From Hyphomicrobiales bacterium (lineage in GTDB: Bacteria; Pseudomonadota; Alphaproteobacteria; Rhizobiales; Rhizobiaceae): a DNA stretch of 64,000 nucleotides. Under the pieces are notes generated by a model. The model was not told the DNA's origin, made no database searches, and worked only from the letters and a program-made list of their open reading frames with translations. The number at the start of each line of letters is the position of its first letter. The first letter of the stretch is position 1. The stretch is taken from NCBI GenBank assembly GCA_900471925.1, contig UCGV01000001.1, positions 588,808 to 652,807 on the forward strand, given 5' to 3'. Below, piece after piece: positions 1-9,374 of this stretch. Both the position numbers and the translations under genes were made by a program.

Positions 1-963
1 GAACATGCCTATGCGCTGGCGGTCGAAAAGCTGCTGGACATCCAGATCCCGATTCGCGGCCAGCTGATTCGCGTTCTCTATTCGGAAATCGGCCGTATCC
101 TGTCGCATCTTCTGAACGTCACGACGCAGGCCATGGACGTCGGTGCGCTGACGCCGCCGCTCTGGGGCTTCGAAGAGCGCGAAAAGCTGATGGTATTCTA
201 TGAGCGCGCCAGTGGCTCCCGCATGCATGCCGCCTACTTCCGTCCGGGCGGTGTCCATCAGGATCTGCCGGAAGAGCTCGTACAGGACATCGGCAAGTGG
301 TGCGACCAGTTTCCCGGCAAGCTCGACGATATCGACGACCTTCTGACCGGCAACCGCATCTTCAAGCAGCGTAACGTCGATATCGGCGTCGTTTCACTGG
401 AAGATTGCTGGGCCTGGGGCTTCTCGGGCGTCATGGTACGCGGTTCGGGTGCTGCCTGGGATCTGCGTCGTTCGCAGCCCTACGAATGCTATTCGGATCT
501 CGAATTCGATATTCCGATCGGCAAGAATGGCGACTGCTACGATCGTTACCTGATCCGCATGATTGAAATGCGCGAATCGGTGAAGATCATGAAGCAGTGC
601 GTCAATCGCCTGCTCGGCGACGCCAAGACCGGACCGTATTCCTCGATCGACGGCAAGGTCGTTCCGCCGAAGCGTGGCGAGATGAAGCGTTCGATGGAAG
701 GGCTCATTCACCACTTCAAGCTCTACACTGAAGGCTATCACGTTCCGGCCGGCGAAGTTTACGCCGCTGTCGAAGCGCCGAAGGGTGAGTTTGGCGTCTA
801 TGTCGTGTCTGACGGCACGAACAAGCCCTACCGCTGCAAGATCCGCGCTCCGGGTTACGCGCATCTGCAGGCGATGGATTTCATGTGCCGTGGCCACCAG
901 CTTGCCGACGTCGCAGCCGTTCTCGGTTCGCTCGACATCGTCTTCGGCGAGGTAGACCGCTGA
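1..963 (+). CDS. nuoD: NADH-quinone oxidoreductase subunit D (3' part)
   Basis: The reading frame is open from base 1, so the gene starts upstream of the window; 320 codons are visible. NuoD is the 49-kDa-type peripheral-arm subunit of respiratory complex I and helps form the quinone site with NuoB. Recognisable family stretches are [16 protein letters not shown] at the start, [18 protein letters not shown], and the C-terminal [21 protein letters not shown] with the GEVDR end typical of the family. It is followed with overlapping stop/start (TGATG) by a small secreted-protein gene and then nuoE, so it is part of the nuo operon. Identification is very secure; only the N-terminus is missing. 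Confidence 0.97.
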   Translation, partial: EHAYALAVEKLLDIQIPIRGQLIRVLYSEIGRILSHLLNVTTQAMDVGALTPPLWGFEEREKLMVFYERASGSRMHAAYFRPGGVHQDLPEELVQDIGKWCDQFPGKLDDIDDLLTGNRIFKQRNVDIGVVSLEDCWAWGFSGVMVRGSGAAWDLRRSQPYECYSDLEFDIPIGKNGDCYDRYLIRMIEMRESVKIMKQCVNRLLGDAKTGPYSSIDGKVVPPKRGEMKRSMEGLIHHFKLYTEGYHVPAGEVYAAVEAPKGEFGVYVVSDGTNKPYRCKIRAPGYAHLQAMDFMCRGHQLADVAAVLGSLDIVFGEVDR

Positions 964-1235
964 TGCAGGCTCTGCTGCTCGCAGTTGCACTTCTTCTTTC
1001 GGCATCCGCTGCTTTTGCGCAGGATGCCGGAAAGCTCGGCACGCCGCTGGGTCATGAGGAAGCGCAGCAGCCGGCAGAGCAATCGTCCATGGGCGAGCTT
1101 TTGTCCAAGGGCTATCAAATCAAGGCCGCCGTGCCGAACGGCGGCAAGTTCGTGGTATTTATGCAAAAAGACCAGTCGGCCTATGCCTGTGAAATGCAGT
1201 CTTTGACTGCTTCGCGGTGTGGAACGCTAAACTGA
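963..1235 (+). CDS. small exported protein inside the nuo operon
   Basis: This is a 90-residue protein whose ATG overlaps the nuoD stop codon (TGATG). It opens with a clear Sec-type signal peptide ([19 protein letters not shown], cleavage after AFA expected). The mature part is about 70 residues, polar, and has two cysteines near the C-terminus (in YACEMQS and ASRCGT) that could form a disulfide in the periplasm. A longer frame begins at 885, but it would run through nuoD and lacks the signal peptide at its start, so 963 is preferred. It is not a known complex I subunit. Its position, translationally coupled between nuoD and nuoE, suggests co-expression with complex I; the function is unknown to me. 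Confidence 0.82.
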   Translation: MQALLLAVALLLSASAAFAQDAGKLGTPLGHEEAQQPAEQSSMGELLSKGYQIKAAVPNGGKFVVFMQKDQSAYACEMQSLTASRCGTLN

Positions 1236-1251
1236 CAAGGCGTGAGGAAGA

Positions 1252-2397
1252 ATGTCCGTTCGTCGATTAGCAGAAGATCAATTCCAGCCGGCCGCATTCG
1301 CTTTCAGCGATGACAACGCGGTCTGGGCGGAAAAGACGATTCAGAAATATCCCGCAGGCCGTCAGCAATCAGCGGTCATTCCGCTGTTGATGCGTGCGCA
1401 GGAACAGGATGGCTGGGTCACCCGCCCGGCGATCGAAAAGATCGCCGACATGCTGGACATGGCCTATATCCGTGTTCTCGAAGTCGCGACCTTCTACACC
1501 CAGTTCCAGCTGCATCCGGTCGGCACCCGCGCTCACGTGCAGGTGTGCGGTACCACGCCGTGCATGCTGCGTGGCTCGGAAAAGCTGATGGGTGTCTGCC
1601 GCAGCAAGATCCACCAGCATCCGTTCGAGCGCAATGCCGAAGGCACGCTGTCCTGGGAAGAGGTCGAATGTCTCGGGGCCTGCGTCAACGCCCCGATGAT
1701 CATGATCGGCAAGGATACCTATGAGGATCTGACGGCTGAGCGTCTGGAAGAGATCATCGATACTTTTGCTGCCGGCAACGGTGCGAGTGTCAAGGTCGGC
1801 CCGCAGATCGACCGTCATCTGTCCTCGCCCGAGGGTGGTCCGACGAGCCTGCTGGACGATGTCGGCGCGACCCGCACCTGGGTCGACGAGGCACCGGCAA
1901 CGGCTCAGGTCGATGCCGCGCCTGTCCCGCCCTCGGAAGCTGCCCGTCCGAAGAGCACTGATGCAGAGACCAACGCTGCGCTGAAGACCCCGGCAACTGC
2001 GCCGGTTGCATCGGCCACGAATGCTAAGGCTGCCGAAGTTCAGCCGCTGTCGGGCACTGCCGCTTCCGAACCGGCGCCGAAAGCTGCGGCTGAAGCCGTT
2101 GCAAAGCCCTCGTTGACCGACAAGAATCGCCCGGCCGGCATCGAAAAGCCTGCCGCTCCTGATGATCTCAAGATGATTTCCGGCGTCGGCCCGAAGATCG
2201 AAGCAACGCTGAATGAGATCGGCATTTTCACTTTCGCGCAGATCGCGGGCTGGAAGAAGGCCGAGCGCGAATGGGTCGATGGTTTCCTGAATTTCCGCGG
2301 CCGCATCGAGCGTGACGATTGGGTCAAGCAGGCCAAGGCGCTCGCCAAGGGCGGCGAAGCGGAATATATCAAGGTCTTCGGCAAGAAGCCGCGGTAA
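1252..2397 (+). CDS. nuoE: NADH-quinone oxidoreductase subunit E with long C-terminal extension
   Basis: This is the 24-kDa-type subunit of complex I, in the NADH-oxidising module, which carries the [2Fe-2S] cluster N1a. The first ~190 residues are the thioredoxin-like NuoE fold, with cluster cysteines at about C99 and C104 (CGTTPC) and C140 and C144 (CLGAC). At 381 residues it is about twice the usual ~170-220. Residues ~195-300 are an Ala/Pro-rich, probably disordered linker. Residues ~304-370 form a compact domain beginning [17 protein letters not shown], with the G-x-G-P-K helix-hairpin-helix look. The same domain recurs at the C-terminus of the gene between nuoF and nuoG. The start at 1252 is 16 bases after the preceding stop, with a GAGGAAG ribosome site. 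Confidence 0.96.
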   Translation: MSVRRLAEDQFQPAAFAFSDDNAVWAEKTIQKYPAGRQQSAVIPLLMRAQEQDGWVTRPAIEKIADMLDMAYIRVLEVATFYTQFQLHPVGTRAHVQVCGTTPCMLRGSEKLMGVCRSKIHQHPFERNAEGTLSWEEVECLGACVNAPMIMIGKDTYEDLTAERLEEIIDTFAAGNGASVKVGPQIDRHLSSPEGGPTSLLDDVGATRTWVDEAPATAQVDAAPVPPSEAARPKSTDAETNAALKTPATAPVASATNAKAAEVQPLSGTAASEPAPKAAAEAVAKPSLTDKNRPAGIEKPAAPDDLKMISGVGPKIEATLNEIGIFTFAQIAGWKKAEREWVDGFLNFRGRIERDDWVKQAKALAKGGEAEYIKVFGKKPR

Positions 2398-2409
2398 GAG
2401 GTGTGAGAC

Positions 2410-3714
2410 ATGCTACAAGATAAAGACCGCATCTTTACCAACATCTACGGCCTGAAGGACAAGTCTCTGAAGGGTGCGATGAGCCGCGGCCACTGGGATG
2501 GCACCAAGCAGATCCTCGAAAAGGGCCGCGACTGGATCATTGACGAGATGAAGGCTTCCGGCCTTCGCGGTCGTGGTGGCGCAGGCTTCCCGACGGGTCT
2601 CAAGTGGTCGTTCATGCCGAAGCAGAGCGATGGCCGCCCGCATTACCTCGTCGTCAACGCTGACGAATCGGAGCCTGGCACCTGCAAGGACCGCGACATC
2701 ATGCGCAACGATCCGCATACGCTGATCGAAGGCTGCGTGGTTGCGAGCTTCGCCATGGGTGCCAACGCTGCCTATATCTATGTACGCGGCGAATATATCC
2801 GCGAGCGCGAGGCCCTGCAGGCCGCGATCGACGAATGCTATGACGCCGGTCTTCTCGGCAAGAACAACAAGCTCGGCTGGGATATGGACATCTATGTCCA
2901 TCACGGCGCCGGCGCTTACATCTGTGGCGAAGAAACCGCCCTGCTCGAAAGCCTCGAGGGCAAGAAGGGCCAGCCGCGCCTGAAGCCGCCGTTCCCGGCC
3001 AACATGGGTCTCTATGGCTGCCCGACAACGGTCAACAACGTCGAATCGATCGCCGTTGCCCCGACCATCCTGCGCCGTGGCGCCGGCTGGTTCTCGGCGA
3101 TTGGCCGTCCGAACAATGTCGGCACCAAGCTCTTCATGCTTTCCGGTCACGTCAACAAGCCGTGCACGGTCGAAGAGAGCATGGGCATCACCTTCCGTGA
3201 ACTGGTCGACAAGCATGCCGGCGGTATCCGCGGCGGCTGGGACAACCTGCTTGCCGTTATTCCCGGTGGTGCATCGTGCCCGATCGTTCCGGCAAAGGAC
3301 ATCATCGACTGCCCGATGGACTTCGACGGCCTGCGTGCTGTCGGCTCTTCCTTCGGTACGGCCGCCTCGATCGTCATGGACAAGTCCACCGACGTCATCA
3401 AGGCGATTGCCCGTATCTCGGCCTTCTTCAAGCACGAAAGCTGCGGCCAGTGCACGCCCTGCCGCGAAGGCACGGGCTGGATGTGGCGCGTGATGGAACG
3501 CATGGCGCGCGGCAACGCGCAGAAGCGCGAAATCGACATGCTGTTCCAGGTCACCAAGCAGATCGAAGGTCACACCATCTGCGCGCTCGGCGATGCAGCC
3601 GCATGGCCGGTGCAGGGTCTGATCCGTAACTTCCGTCCGGAAATTGAAGCCCGAATCGACCAGTACACGGCCAACGCGCTCGATCACGGTGCGGTTCTGG
3701 AAGCAGCCGAGTAA
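2410..3714 (+). CDS. nuoF: NADH-quinone oxidoreductase subunit F
   Basis: This is the 51-kDa-type subunit, which binds NADH and FMN and holds [4Fe-4S] cluster N3, the entry point for electrons into complex I. The glycine-rich FMN/NADH segment is [16 protein letters not shown] near residue 55. The cluster motif [12 protein letters not shown] lies near residue 345, with the fourth cysteine later in [11 protein letters not shown]. The length (434) is normal. The gene sits 12 bases after nuoE with an AGAGGTG site upstream, and is followed after 4 bases by an extra gene before nuoG. Confidence 0.98.
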   Translation: MLQDKDRIFTNIYGLKDKSLKGAMSRGHWDGTKQILEKGRDWIIDEMKASGLRGRGGAGFPTGLKWSFMPKQSDGRPHYLVVNADESEPGTCKDRDIMRNDPHTLIEGCVVASFAMGANAAYIYVRGEYIREREALQAAIDECYDAGLLGKNNKLGWDMDIYVHHGAGAYICGEETALLESLEGKKGQPRLKPPFPANMGLYGCPTTVNNVESIAVAPTILRRGAGWFSAIGRPNNVGTKLFMLSGHVNKPCTVEESMGITFRELVDKHAGGIRGGWDNLLAVIPGGASCPIVPAKDIIDCPMDFDGLRAVGSSFGTAASIVMDKSTDVIKAIARISAFFKHESCGQCTPCREGTGWMWRVMERMARGNAQKREIDMLFQVTKQIEGHTICALGDAAAWPVQGLIRNFRPEIEARIDQYTANALDHGAVLEAAE

Positions 3715-3718
3715 GCAC

Positions 3719-4378
3719 ATGACAACCAAGGCATCCGACAACAAGGCGAAGGAAGGGGCGGTCGATTTTGCGGCCGACTTCGGCCGTCTTGCTGCCGGTA
3801 TGCTGGAAAATGCGCGCTCCATGCCCGTCCATCCCCTGATGGCCCATCCGGCTGCGGCTTTTGCCGCTGCGACTGCGATCGGCTTCGGCATCTCGACGCA
3901 GATGGCAGGCGTCTTTTTCGGCGCGCTGCAGGGTGCGTTCGAGACGGCGAACAAGGCTGCAGCTGCGCTCGATGAAACGCCGCCGGATGAGACGACGCCG
4001 GAGATGGACATTCGTCCCGAGAACATTCGCAAGCCTGCCGAAAAGACCGAACCGGCTCTCAACGCGGTAAAGCCCAAGCTGACTGTGGTTTCGGCCAAGG
4101 CGCCCTCGAAGGACGTTGCCAAGCCCGTGTCTGCCAAGGCCAAGCCCGCCGCAAGGTCCAGGAAGGTTGACGACCTGAAACTGATCGCCGGCATCGGCCC
4201 GAAGCTGGAACAGGTGCTGAACGAAAAGGGCATCCGTACCTTCGCCGATATCGCGGCGTGGAGCGACCAGGATATTGTGAGCCTGGATGCTGAACTCGGT
4301 TTCGAGGGGCGCATCCTGCGCGACGACTGGGTCGGTCAGGCCAAGGTGCTGGCGACGCGAGGCCGCAGGAAGAAGTAG
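3719..4378 (+). CDS. orphan protein sharing the NuoE C-terminal domain
   Basis: This 219-residue protein begins 4 bases after the nuoF stop. Residues ~25-95 contain a small hydrophobic segment (HPAAAFAAATAIGFGI, then MAGVFFGALQGAF), either one or two short membrane-associated helices or an amphipathic region. Residues ~100-145 are a Pro/Ala/Lys-rich linker. Residues ~151-216 closely match the C-terminal domain of NuoE: DDLKLIAGIGPKLEQVLNE here against [19 protein letters not shown] there, and GRILRDDWVGQAK against [13 protein letters not shown]. The G-x-G-P-K helix-hairpin-helix-like core also resembles DNA- or protein-binding modules. Its location within nuo suggests a complex I accessory or assembly role, which is inference only. 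It has no ferredoxin or flavin motif. Confidence 0.85.
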   Translation: MTTKASDNKAKEGAVDFAADFGRLAAGMLENARSMPVHPLMAHPAAAFAAATAIGFGISTQMAGVFFGALQGAFETANKAAAALDETPPDETTPEMDIRPENIRKPAEKTEPALNAVKPKLTVVSAKAPSKDVAKPVSAKAKPAARSRKVDDLKLIAGIGPKLEQVLNEKGIRTFADIAAWSDQDIVSLDAELGFEGRILRDDWVGQAKVLATRGRRKK

Positions 4379-4602
4379 ATTTCCGGCCGATGCGATGGCC
4401 GGAGGAGTGGCGGACCGATCGACGGGGCAGGGGGCTCCGGGTCGCAATGCCAATGGCAGGTTCCGGGTCTTGGAACCGGCGAAAGAGAATTTGGGCAATA
4501 CCGGCGCCAGGACAGACAAAATGTCTGCCTTGGCAATATGGATGTTGCAAAAATAGGTTTGTTTGCCGGTACCCGGCGAATGGGAAACAGGACTGAGTGA
4601 CG
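4379..4602 (+). other. intergenic spacer before nuoG with two inverted repeats
   Basis: These 220 bases interrupt an otherwise tight operon. The spacer contains a perfect hairpin, CCGGCC/GGCCGG with an 8-base loop at 4383-4402, and a short inverted repeat, CAGAC-AAAAT-GTCTG at 4513-4527. Neither is followed by a T run, so they are not obvious terminators. An internal promoter or an RNA processing site would fit, but I see no convincing -35/-10 pair. Confidence 0.4.
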
Positions 4603-6684
4603 ATGGCAAAACTGAAGATTGACGGTAACGAGATCGAAGTTCCGGATCATTACACGCTGATTCAGGCGTGCGAAGAGGCCGGTGCTGAAGTTCCGCGCTT
4701 CTGCTTCCATGAGCGTCTGTCGGTTGCCGGCAATTGCCGCATGTGCCTCGTCGAGGTCAAAGGCGGTCCGCCGAAGCCGCAGGCTTCCTGCGCCATGGGC
4801 GTGCGCGACATCCGCGGCGGCCCGAATGGCGAACTGCCCGAAGTTTTCACCAATACGCCGATGGTCAAGAAGGCCCGCGAAGGCGTGATGGAATTCCTGC
4901 TGATCAACCATCCGCTCGATTGCCCGATCTGCGACCAGGGTGGCGAATGCGACCTGCAGGACCAGGCCATGGCCTTCGGTATCGACACCTCGCGCTATCA
5001 GGAAGACAAGCGCGCCGTTGAAGACAAGTACATTGGGCCGCTCGTCAAGACGGTGATGAATCGCTGCATTCACTGCACGCGCTGCGTCCGTTTCACGACC
5101 GAGGTGGCCGGTATCTCCGAACTCGGCCTGATCGGTCGCGGCGAAGATGCCGAAATCACCACCTATCTCGAACAGGCCATGACCTCCGAGCTGCAGGGCA
5201 ACGTCGTTGACCTCTGCCCGGTCGGCGCGCTCACCTCCAAGCCCTTCGCCTTCACGGCCCGTCCGTGGGAACTGAACAAGACCGAATCGATCGACGTCAT
5301 GGACGCCGTCGGCTCCGCGATCCGCGTCGATACGCGCGGCCGCGAAGTCATGCGCATCCTGCCGCGCGTCAACGACGCGGTGAATGAAGAGTGGATCTCC
5401 GACAAGACCCGTCATGTCTGGGACGGCCTGAAGACGCAGCGTCTCGATCGCCCCTACGTCCGCAAGGATGGTCGTCTGCAGCCCGCGAGCTGGGGTGAAG
5501 CTTTCGGCGCCATCAAGGCTGCCGTCGCGGCAACATCTGCCGACAAGATCGGTGCGATCGCCGGCGATCTGGCCTCGGTAGAAGAAATGTACGCGCTCTC
5601 CGAACTGGTAAGGTCGCTCGGCTCCGAGAACCTCGACTGTCGCCAGGATGGGACGGCACTTGATCCGTCGCTCGGCCGTGCAAGCTACCTCTTCAACCCG
5701 ACCATTGCTGGCATCGAACAGGCTGACGCGCTGCTGATCATCGGCGCTAACCCGCGCTTCGAGGCAGCCATCCTCAACGCCCGCATTCGCAAGCGCTTCC
5801 GTCGCGGCGGTTTCCCGATCGGCGTGATCGGCGAAGGCGGCGAGATGCGCTACAAGTATGATTATCTCGGCGCTGGCCCTGATACGCTGAAGGACATTGT
5901 CGATGGCGGCCATGCCTTCGCCGAAGTCCTTTCCAAGGCTTCCAAGCCGATGATCATCATCGGTCAGGGCGCTCTGACCCGCACGGATGGCGCTGGCGTG
6001 CTCGCAACGGCTGCCAAGCTCGCCGTCAATGTCGGCGCAATTGCTGAAGGCTGGAACGGTTTCGCCGTGCTCCATACCGCGGCGTCCCGCGTTGGCGGCC
6101 TCGACCTCGGCTTCGTTCCGGGCGCCAAGGGCGTTGACGCTGCCGAAATGCTGAAGGCTATGGACGTGCTCTTCCTTCTCGGCGCTGACGAGTTTGAAGC
6201 TTCGGCCAAGACGGCAAAGTTCGCAGTCTATATCGGCTCGCATGGCGATAACGGCGCACATGGCGCCGACGTCATCCTGCCGGCTGCCGCCTATACCGAA
6301 AAGTCTGGCACCTGGGTCAACACCGAAGGCCGCGTGCAGATAGGCAACCGTGCCGGTTTCGCACCGGGCGACGCCCGCGAAGACTGGGCCATCATCCGCG
6401 CCCTTTCCGACGTGCTCGGCAAGAAGCTTCCCTTTGATTCTCTCGGCGAATTGCGTGGCAAACTCTACGCGGCATTCCCGCATTTCGCGGCCGTAGACGA
6501 GATCGCCGAAGGCGACAGCGCTCAAATTGCCGCACTGGCGAAAAAAGCCGGTAAGATGAACAAATCCGGGTTTGCGTCGCCGGTCAAAGACTTCTATTTG
6601 ACGAACCCGATAGCGCGTGCCTCGGCTGTCATGGCCGAGTGCTCGGCATTGGCCCGCAACAATTTCAAAGTCGCGGCAGAGTAA
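4603..6684 (+). CDS. nuoG: NADH-quinone oxidoreductase subunit G
   Basis: This is the 75-kDa-type iron-sulfur subunit of complex I, which carries electrons from NuoF along the cluster chain. The N-terminal ferredoxin domain has the [2Fe-2S] motif CFHERLSVAGNCRMCLVEVKG. It is followed by the His/Cys cluster region DCPICDQGGECDLQDQ and the NRCIHCTRCVRF [4Fe-4S] motif (to about residue 220). The rest is a molybdopterin-oxidoreductase-like domain. At 693 residues it has the mitochondrial-like length and lacks the longer E. coli C-terminus. The ATG at 4603 has a CAGGA site 10 bases upstream; a GTG two codons earlier (4597) is an alternative start. Confidence 0.97.
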   Translation: MAKLKIDGNEIEVPDHYTLIQACEEAGAEVPRFCFHERLSVAGNCRMCLVEVKGGPPKPQASCAMGVRDIRGGPNGELPEVFTNTPMVKKAREGVMEFLLINHPLDCPICDQGGECDLQDQAMAFGIDTSRYQEDKRAVEDKYIGPLVKTVMNRCIHCTRCVRFTTEVAGISELGLIGRGEDAEITTYLEQAMTSELQGNVVDLCPVGALTSKPFAFTARPWELNKTESIDVMDAVGSAIRVDTRGREVMRILPRVNDAVNEEWISDKTRHVWDGLKTQRLDRPYVRKDGRLQPASWGEAFGAIKAAVAATSADKIGAIAGDLASVEEMYALSELVRSLGSENLDCRQDGTALDPSLGRASYLFNPTIAGIEQADALLIIGANPRFEAAILNARIRKRFRRGGFPIGVIGEGGEMRYKYDYLGAGPDTLKDIVDGGHAFAEVLSKASKPMIIIGQGALTRTDGAGVLATAAKLAVNVGAIAEGWNGFAVLHTAASRVGGLDLGFVPGAKGVDAAEMLKAMDVLFLLGADEFEASAKTAKFAVYIGSHGDNGAHGADVILPAAAYTEKSGTWVNTEGRVQIGNRAGFAPGDAREDWAIIRALSDVLGKKLPFDSLGELRGKLYAAFPHFAAVDEIAEGDSAQIAALAKKAGKMNKSGFASPVKDFYLTNPIARASAVMAECSALARNNFKVAAE

Positions 6685-6696
6685 GGGCAGGGACTC

Positions 6697-7743
6697 ATGG
6701 ATTCTTTCTTCTCGACCTATGTCTGGCCGGCGATCATCATGATCGGTCAGTCGCTGTTGCTGCTCGTCTGCCTGCTGGTCTTCATCGCCTACGTCCTGCT
6801 TGCCGACCGCAAGATCTGGGCTGCCGTACAGCTGCGCCGCGGCCCGAACGTCGTCGGTCCCTTCGGCCTGTTCCAGTCCTTCGCCGACCTCCTGAAGTTC
6901 GTCTTCAAGGAGCCGGTGATTCCGGCTGGCGCCAACAAGGCGGTCTTCCTTCTTGCTCCGCTCGTTACCGTGCTTCTGGCGCTGTCGACCTGGGCGGTCG
7001 TGCCGCTCGCTGACGGCTGGGTGGTTGCCAACATCAATGTCGGCATTCTCTACATCCTGGCGATTTCGTCGCTCGAAGTGTACGGCATCATCATGGGTGG
7101 CTGGGCTTCGAACTCGAAATACCCGTTCCTCGGCGCCCTGCGCTCCGCTGCGCAGATGGTGTCATACGAAGTTTCGATCGGCCTCGTCATCGTCACCGTC
7201 CTTCTCTGCGTCGGTTCGCTGAACCTGACCGATATCGTCAACGCCCAGCGCACCGGCCTCGGTACGATGATCGGCCTGCCGAACTCGTTCCTCGATTGGC
7301 ATTGGCTGGCACTGTTCCCGATGTTCGTCGTCTTTTTCATCTCGGCGCTCGCTGAAACGAACCGTCCGCCCTTCGATCTTCCCGAAGCAGAATCCGAACT
7401 CGTCGCCGGCTTCATGGTCGAATACGGCTCGGCTCCGTACATGATGTTCATGCTCGGCGAATATGCGGCCGTCGTCCTCATGTGCTCGCTGACGACCATA
7501 CTTTTCCTGGGTGGCTGGCTGCCGCCGGTGGATTTGTGGCTCATCAGCTGGGTGCCCGGTATCATCTGGTTCCTGCTGAAATCGTGCCTGGTGTTCTTCA
7601 TGTTCGCCATGGTCAAGGCTTTCGTGCCTCGTTATCGCTACGACCAGCTCATGCGTCTCGGCTGGAAGGTCTTCCTTCCGCTTTCGCTCGCCATGGTCGT
7701 CATCGTTGCATTCGTGCTGAAACTGACGGGATGGGCAGGCTGA
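6697..7743 (+). CDS. nuoH: NADH-quinone oxidoreductase subunit H
   Basis: NuoH (ND1) is the membrane subunit at the junction of the peripheral and membrane arms, and contributes to the quinone channel. Its 348 residues form a polytopic protein with about 8 hydrophobic segments. Family stretches are [24 protein letters not shown] near residue 30 and the conserved acidic loop [23 protein letters not shown] near residue 215. The start has a GGGCAGGGA site 5 bases upstream, and the gene lies 12 bases after nuoG. Confidence 0.98.
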   Translation: MDSFFSTYVWPAIIMIGQSLLLLVCLLVFIAYVLLADRKIWAAVQLRRGPNVVGPFGLFQSFADLLKFVFKEPVIPAGANKAVFLLAPLVTVLLALSTWAVVPLADGWVVANINVGILYILAISSLEVYGIIMGGWASNSKYPFLGALRSAAQMVSYEVSIGLVIVTVLLCVGSLNLTDIVNAQRTGLGTMIGLPNSFLDWHWLALFPMFVVFFISALAETNRPPFDLPEAESELVAGFMVEYGSAPYMMFMLGEYAAVVLMCSLTTILFLGGWLPPVDLWLISWVPGIIWFLLKSCLVFFMFAMVKAFVPRYRYDQLMRLGWKVFLPLSLAMVVIVAFVLKLTGWAG

Positions 7744-7780
7744 TGTCCAACCTCGTTTTCGGCAAAATTGGAGATTGAAG

Positions 7781-8272
7781 ATGGGAAGCCTGTCCGCCTC
7801 CATCAACTCGCTTTTCCTAAAAGAATTCGTCGGCGCCTTCTTTCTGTCGATGCGCTATTTCTTCAAGCAGAAGGCGACGATCAACTACCCTTTCGAAAAG
7901 GGTCCGGTCAGCCCGCGCTTCCGTGGCGAGCATGCGCTGCGTCGTTATCCCAACGGCGAAGAACGCTGCATCGCATGCAAACTGTGCGAAGCGATCTGTC
8001 CCGCTCAGGCGATCACCATCGAGGCCGGCCCGCGCCGCAATGACGGCACCCGCCGTACGGTGCGTTACGACATCGACATGGTGAAGTGCATCTATTGCGG
8101 CTTCTGCCAGGAAGCATGCCCTGTCGATGCGATCGTCGAAGGCCCGAATTTCGAATTCGCCACCGAGACCCGCGAAGAGCTCTACTTCGACAAGCAGAGG
8201 CTCCTCGAAAACGGCGACCGGTGGGAGCGTGAAATCGCCCGCAACATTGCGATCGACTCGCCATACCGCTGA
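7781..8272 (+). CDS. nuoI: NADH-quinone oxidoreductase subunit I
   Basis: NuoI (TYKY-type) is the ferredoxin-like subunit that holds clusters N6a and N6b and delivers electrons toward NuoB. Its 163 residues contain two Cx2Cx2Cx3CP motifs: [12 protein letters not shown] near residue 65 and [12 protein letters not shown] near residue 104. The N-terminal segment ([13 protein letters not shown]) is the usual membrane-associated amphipathic helix. The ATG at 7781 follows GGAGATTGAAG; an upstream in-frame TTG at 7775 would add only two residues. Confidence 0.98.
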   Translation: MGSLSASINSLFLKEFVGAFFLSMRYFFKQKATINYPFEKGPVSPRFRGEHALRRYPNGEERCIACKLCEAICPAQAITIEAGPRRNDGTRRTVRYDIDMVKCIYCGFCQEACPVDAIVEGPNFEFATETREELYFDKQRLLENGDRWEREIARNIAIDSPYR

Positions 8273-8415
8273 TTGAAATTTGAAATGCCGCGGGCAGGGC
8301 GCGTTTGCTCACTGCGGTCAACATGCACCGGGGCTTTGTCGGCGAAAGCTGCACGAAGTCCTATCGGGCAGGGAAACTCCCGGCTGCCCCGGGGGAAGAT
8401 GAAAAAGGCACCAAC

Positions 8416-9033
8416 ATGGGTCTGCAGGCTCTATTTTTCTATCTTTTCGCCTTTGTCGCGATAGCGTCGGCGTTCATGGTCATCTGGGCGAAGAACCCGG
8501 TTCACTCGGTTCTGTTCCTGATCCTGGTGTTCTTCAACGCGGCGGGTCTCTTCCTGCTGCTCGGTGCTGAATTCCTGGCGATGATCCTGCTTGTCGTCTA
8601 TGTGGGCGCGGTCGCAGTTCTCTTCCTCTTCGTGGTGATGATGCTCGACATCGACTTCACCGAGCTTCGCGCCGGTGTTCTCGAATATGCGCCGATCGGC
8701 GCGCTGATCGGTCTCATCCTCGCAGCCGAGCTCATCGTCGTCATCGGCGGCAGCACGATTTCGCCTGAGATCGCCAAGACGGTCGCCATGCCGATCCCTG
8801 CACTGACCGAACGCACCAATACGGCTGCCCTCGGCGACGTGCTCTATACGAACTACGTCTACTTCTTCCAGATCGCCGGTCTGGTCCTGCTGGTCGCCAT
8901 GATCGGCGCGATCGTGCTGACGCTGAAGCATCGCACCAATATCAAGCGGCAGAATATTTCCCGCCAGGTTGCCCGCACGCCTGCCACCGCCGTCGAGGTG
9001 GTCAAGGTCAAGCCGGGCCAGGGCGTGAGCTGA
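8416..9033 (+). CDS. nuoJ: NADH-quinone oxidoreductase subunit J
   Basis: NuoJ (ND6) is a membrane-arm subunit with five transmembrane helices. It has 205 residues from the ATG at 8416. An open frame continues upstream to 8305, but the hydrophobic NuoJ family start ([16 protein letters not shown]) and a GGGGGAAGATG-like site favour 8416. The conserved third helix reads [20 protein letters not shown], the segment containing the pi-bulge known in ND6. The spacer from nuoI (8273-8415) is 143 bases with no gene. Confidence 0.96.
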   Translation: MGLQALFFYLFAFVAIASAFMVIWAKNPVHSVLFLILVFFNAAGLFLLLGAEFLAMILLVVYVGAVAVLFLFVVMMLDIDFTELRAGVLEYAPIGALIGLILAAELIVVIGGSTISPEIAKTVAMPIPALTERTNTAALGDVLYTNYVYFFQIAGLVLLVAMIGAIVLTLKHRTNIKRQNISRQVARTPATAVEVVKVKPGQGVS

Positions 9034-9058
9034 ACCGAGAGGTCAAGGAACAAAGAAC

Positions 9059-9367
9059 ATGGTCATCGGACTTGCCCACTATCTCACGGTTAGCGCCATC
9101 CTCTTCACGATCGGCATCTTCGGTATCTTTCTGAACCGGAAGAACATCATCGTCATCCTGATGTCGGTCGAACTAATCCTGCTGTCGGTCAACATCAACA
9201 TGGTCGCCTTCTCGTCGTTCCTGAACGACATCGTCGGCCAGGTGTTCGCACTGTTCATTCTGACCGTTGCTGCTGCAGAAGCGGCGATCGGTCTTGCAAT
9301 TCTCGTTGTCTTCTACCGCAACCGCGGTTCGATCGCGGTCGAAGACGTCAATATGATGAAGGGCTGA
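9059..9367 (+). CDS. nuoK: NADH-quinone oxidoreductase subunit K
   Basis: NuoK (ND4L) is the 102-residue, three-helix membrane subunit of complex I. Its helices carry the conserved buried glutamates: one in [14 protein letters not shown] and one in [13 protein letters not shown], both in the proton-translocation path. It is preceded by AGAGGTCAAGGAACAA and lies 25 bases after nuoJ and 7 before nuoL. Confidence 0.98.
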   Translation: MVIGLAHYLTVSAILFTIGIFGIFLNRKNIIVILMSVELILLSVNINMVAFSSFLNDIVGQVFALFILTVAAAEAAIGLAILVVFYRNRGSIAVEDVNMMKG

Positions 9368-9374
9368 GCGGCTC

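Noticed and set aside
2413..4314. A 633-codon minus-strand open frame across nuoE end-nuoF
   Set aside because: It is the antisense shadow of high-GC coding sequence; the plus-strand genes carry clear family motifs and this frame has none.
4336..6525. A 729-codon minus-strand open frame across nuoG
   Set aside because: Antisense of nuoG, no ribosome site, composition of an antisense frame.
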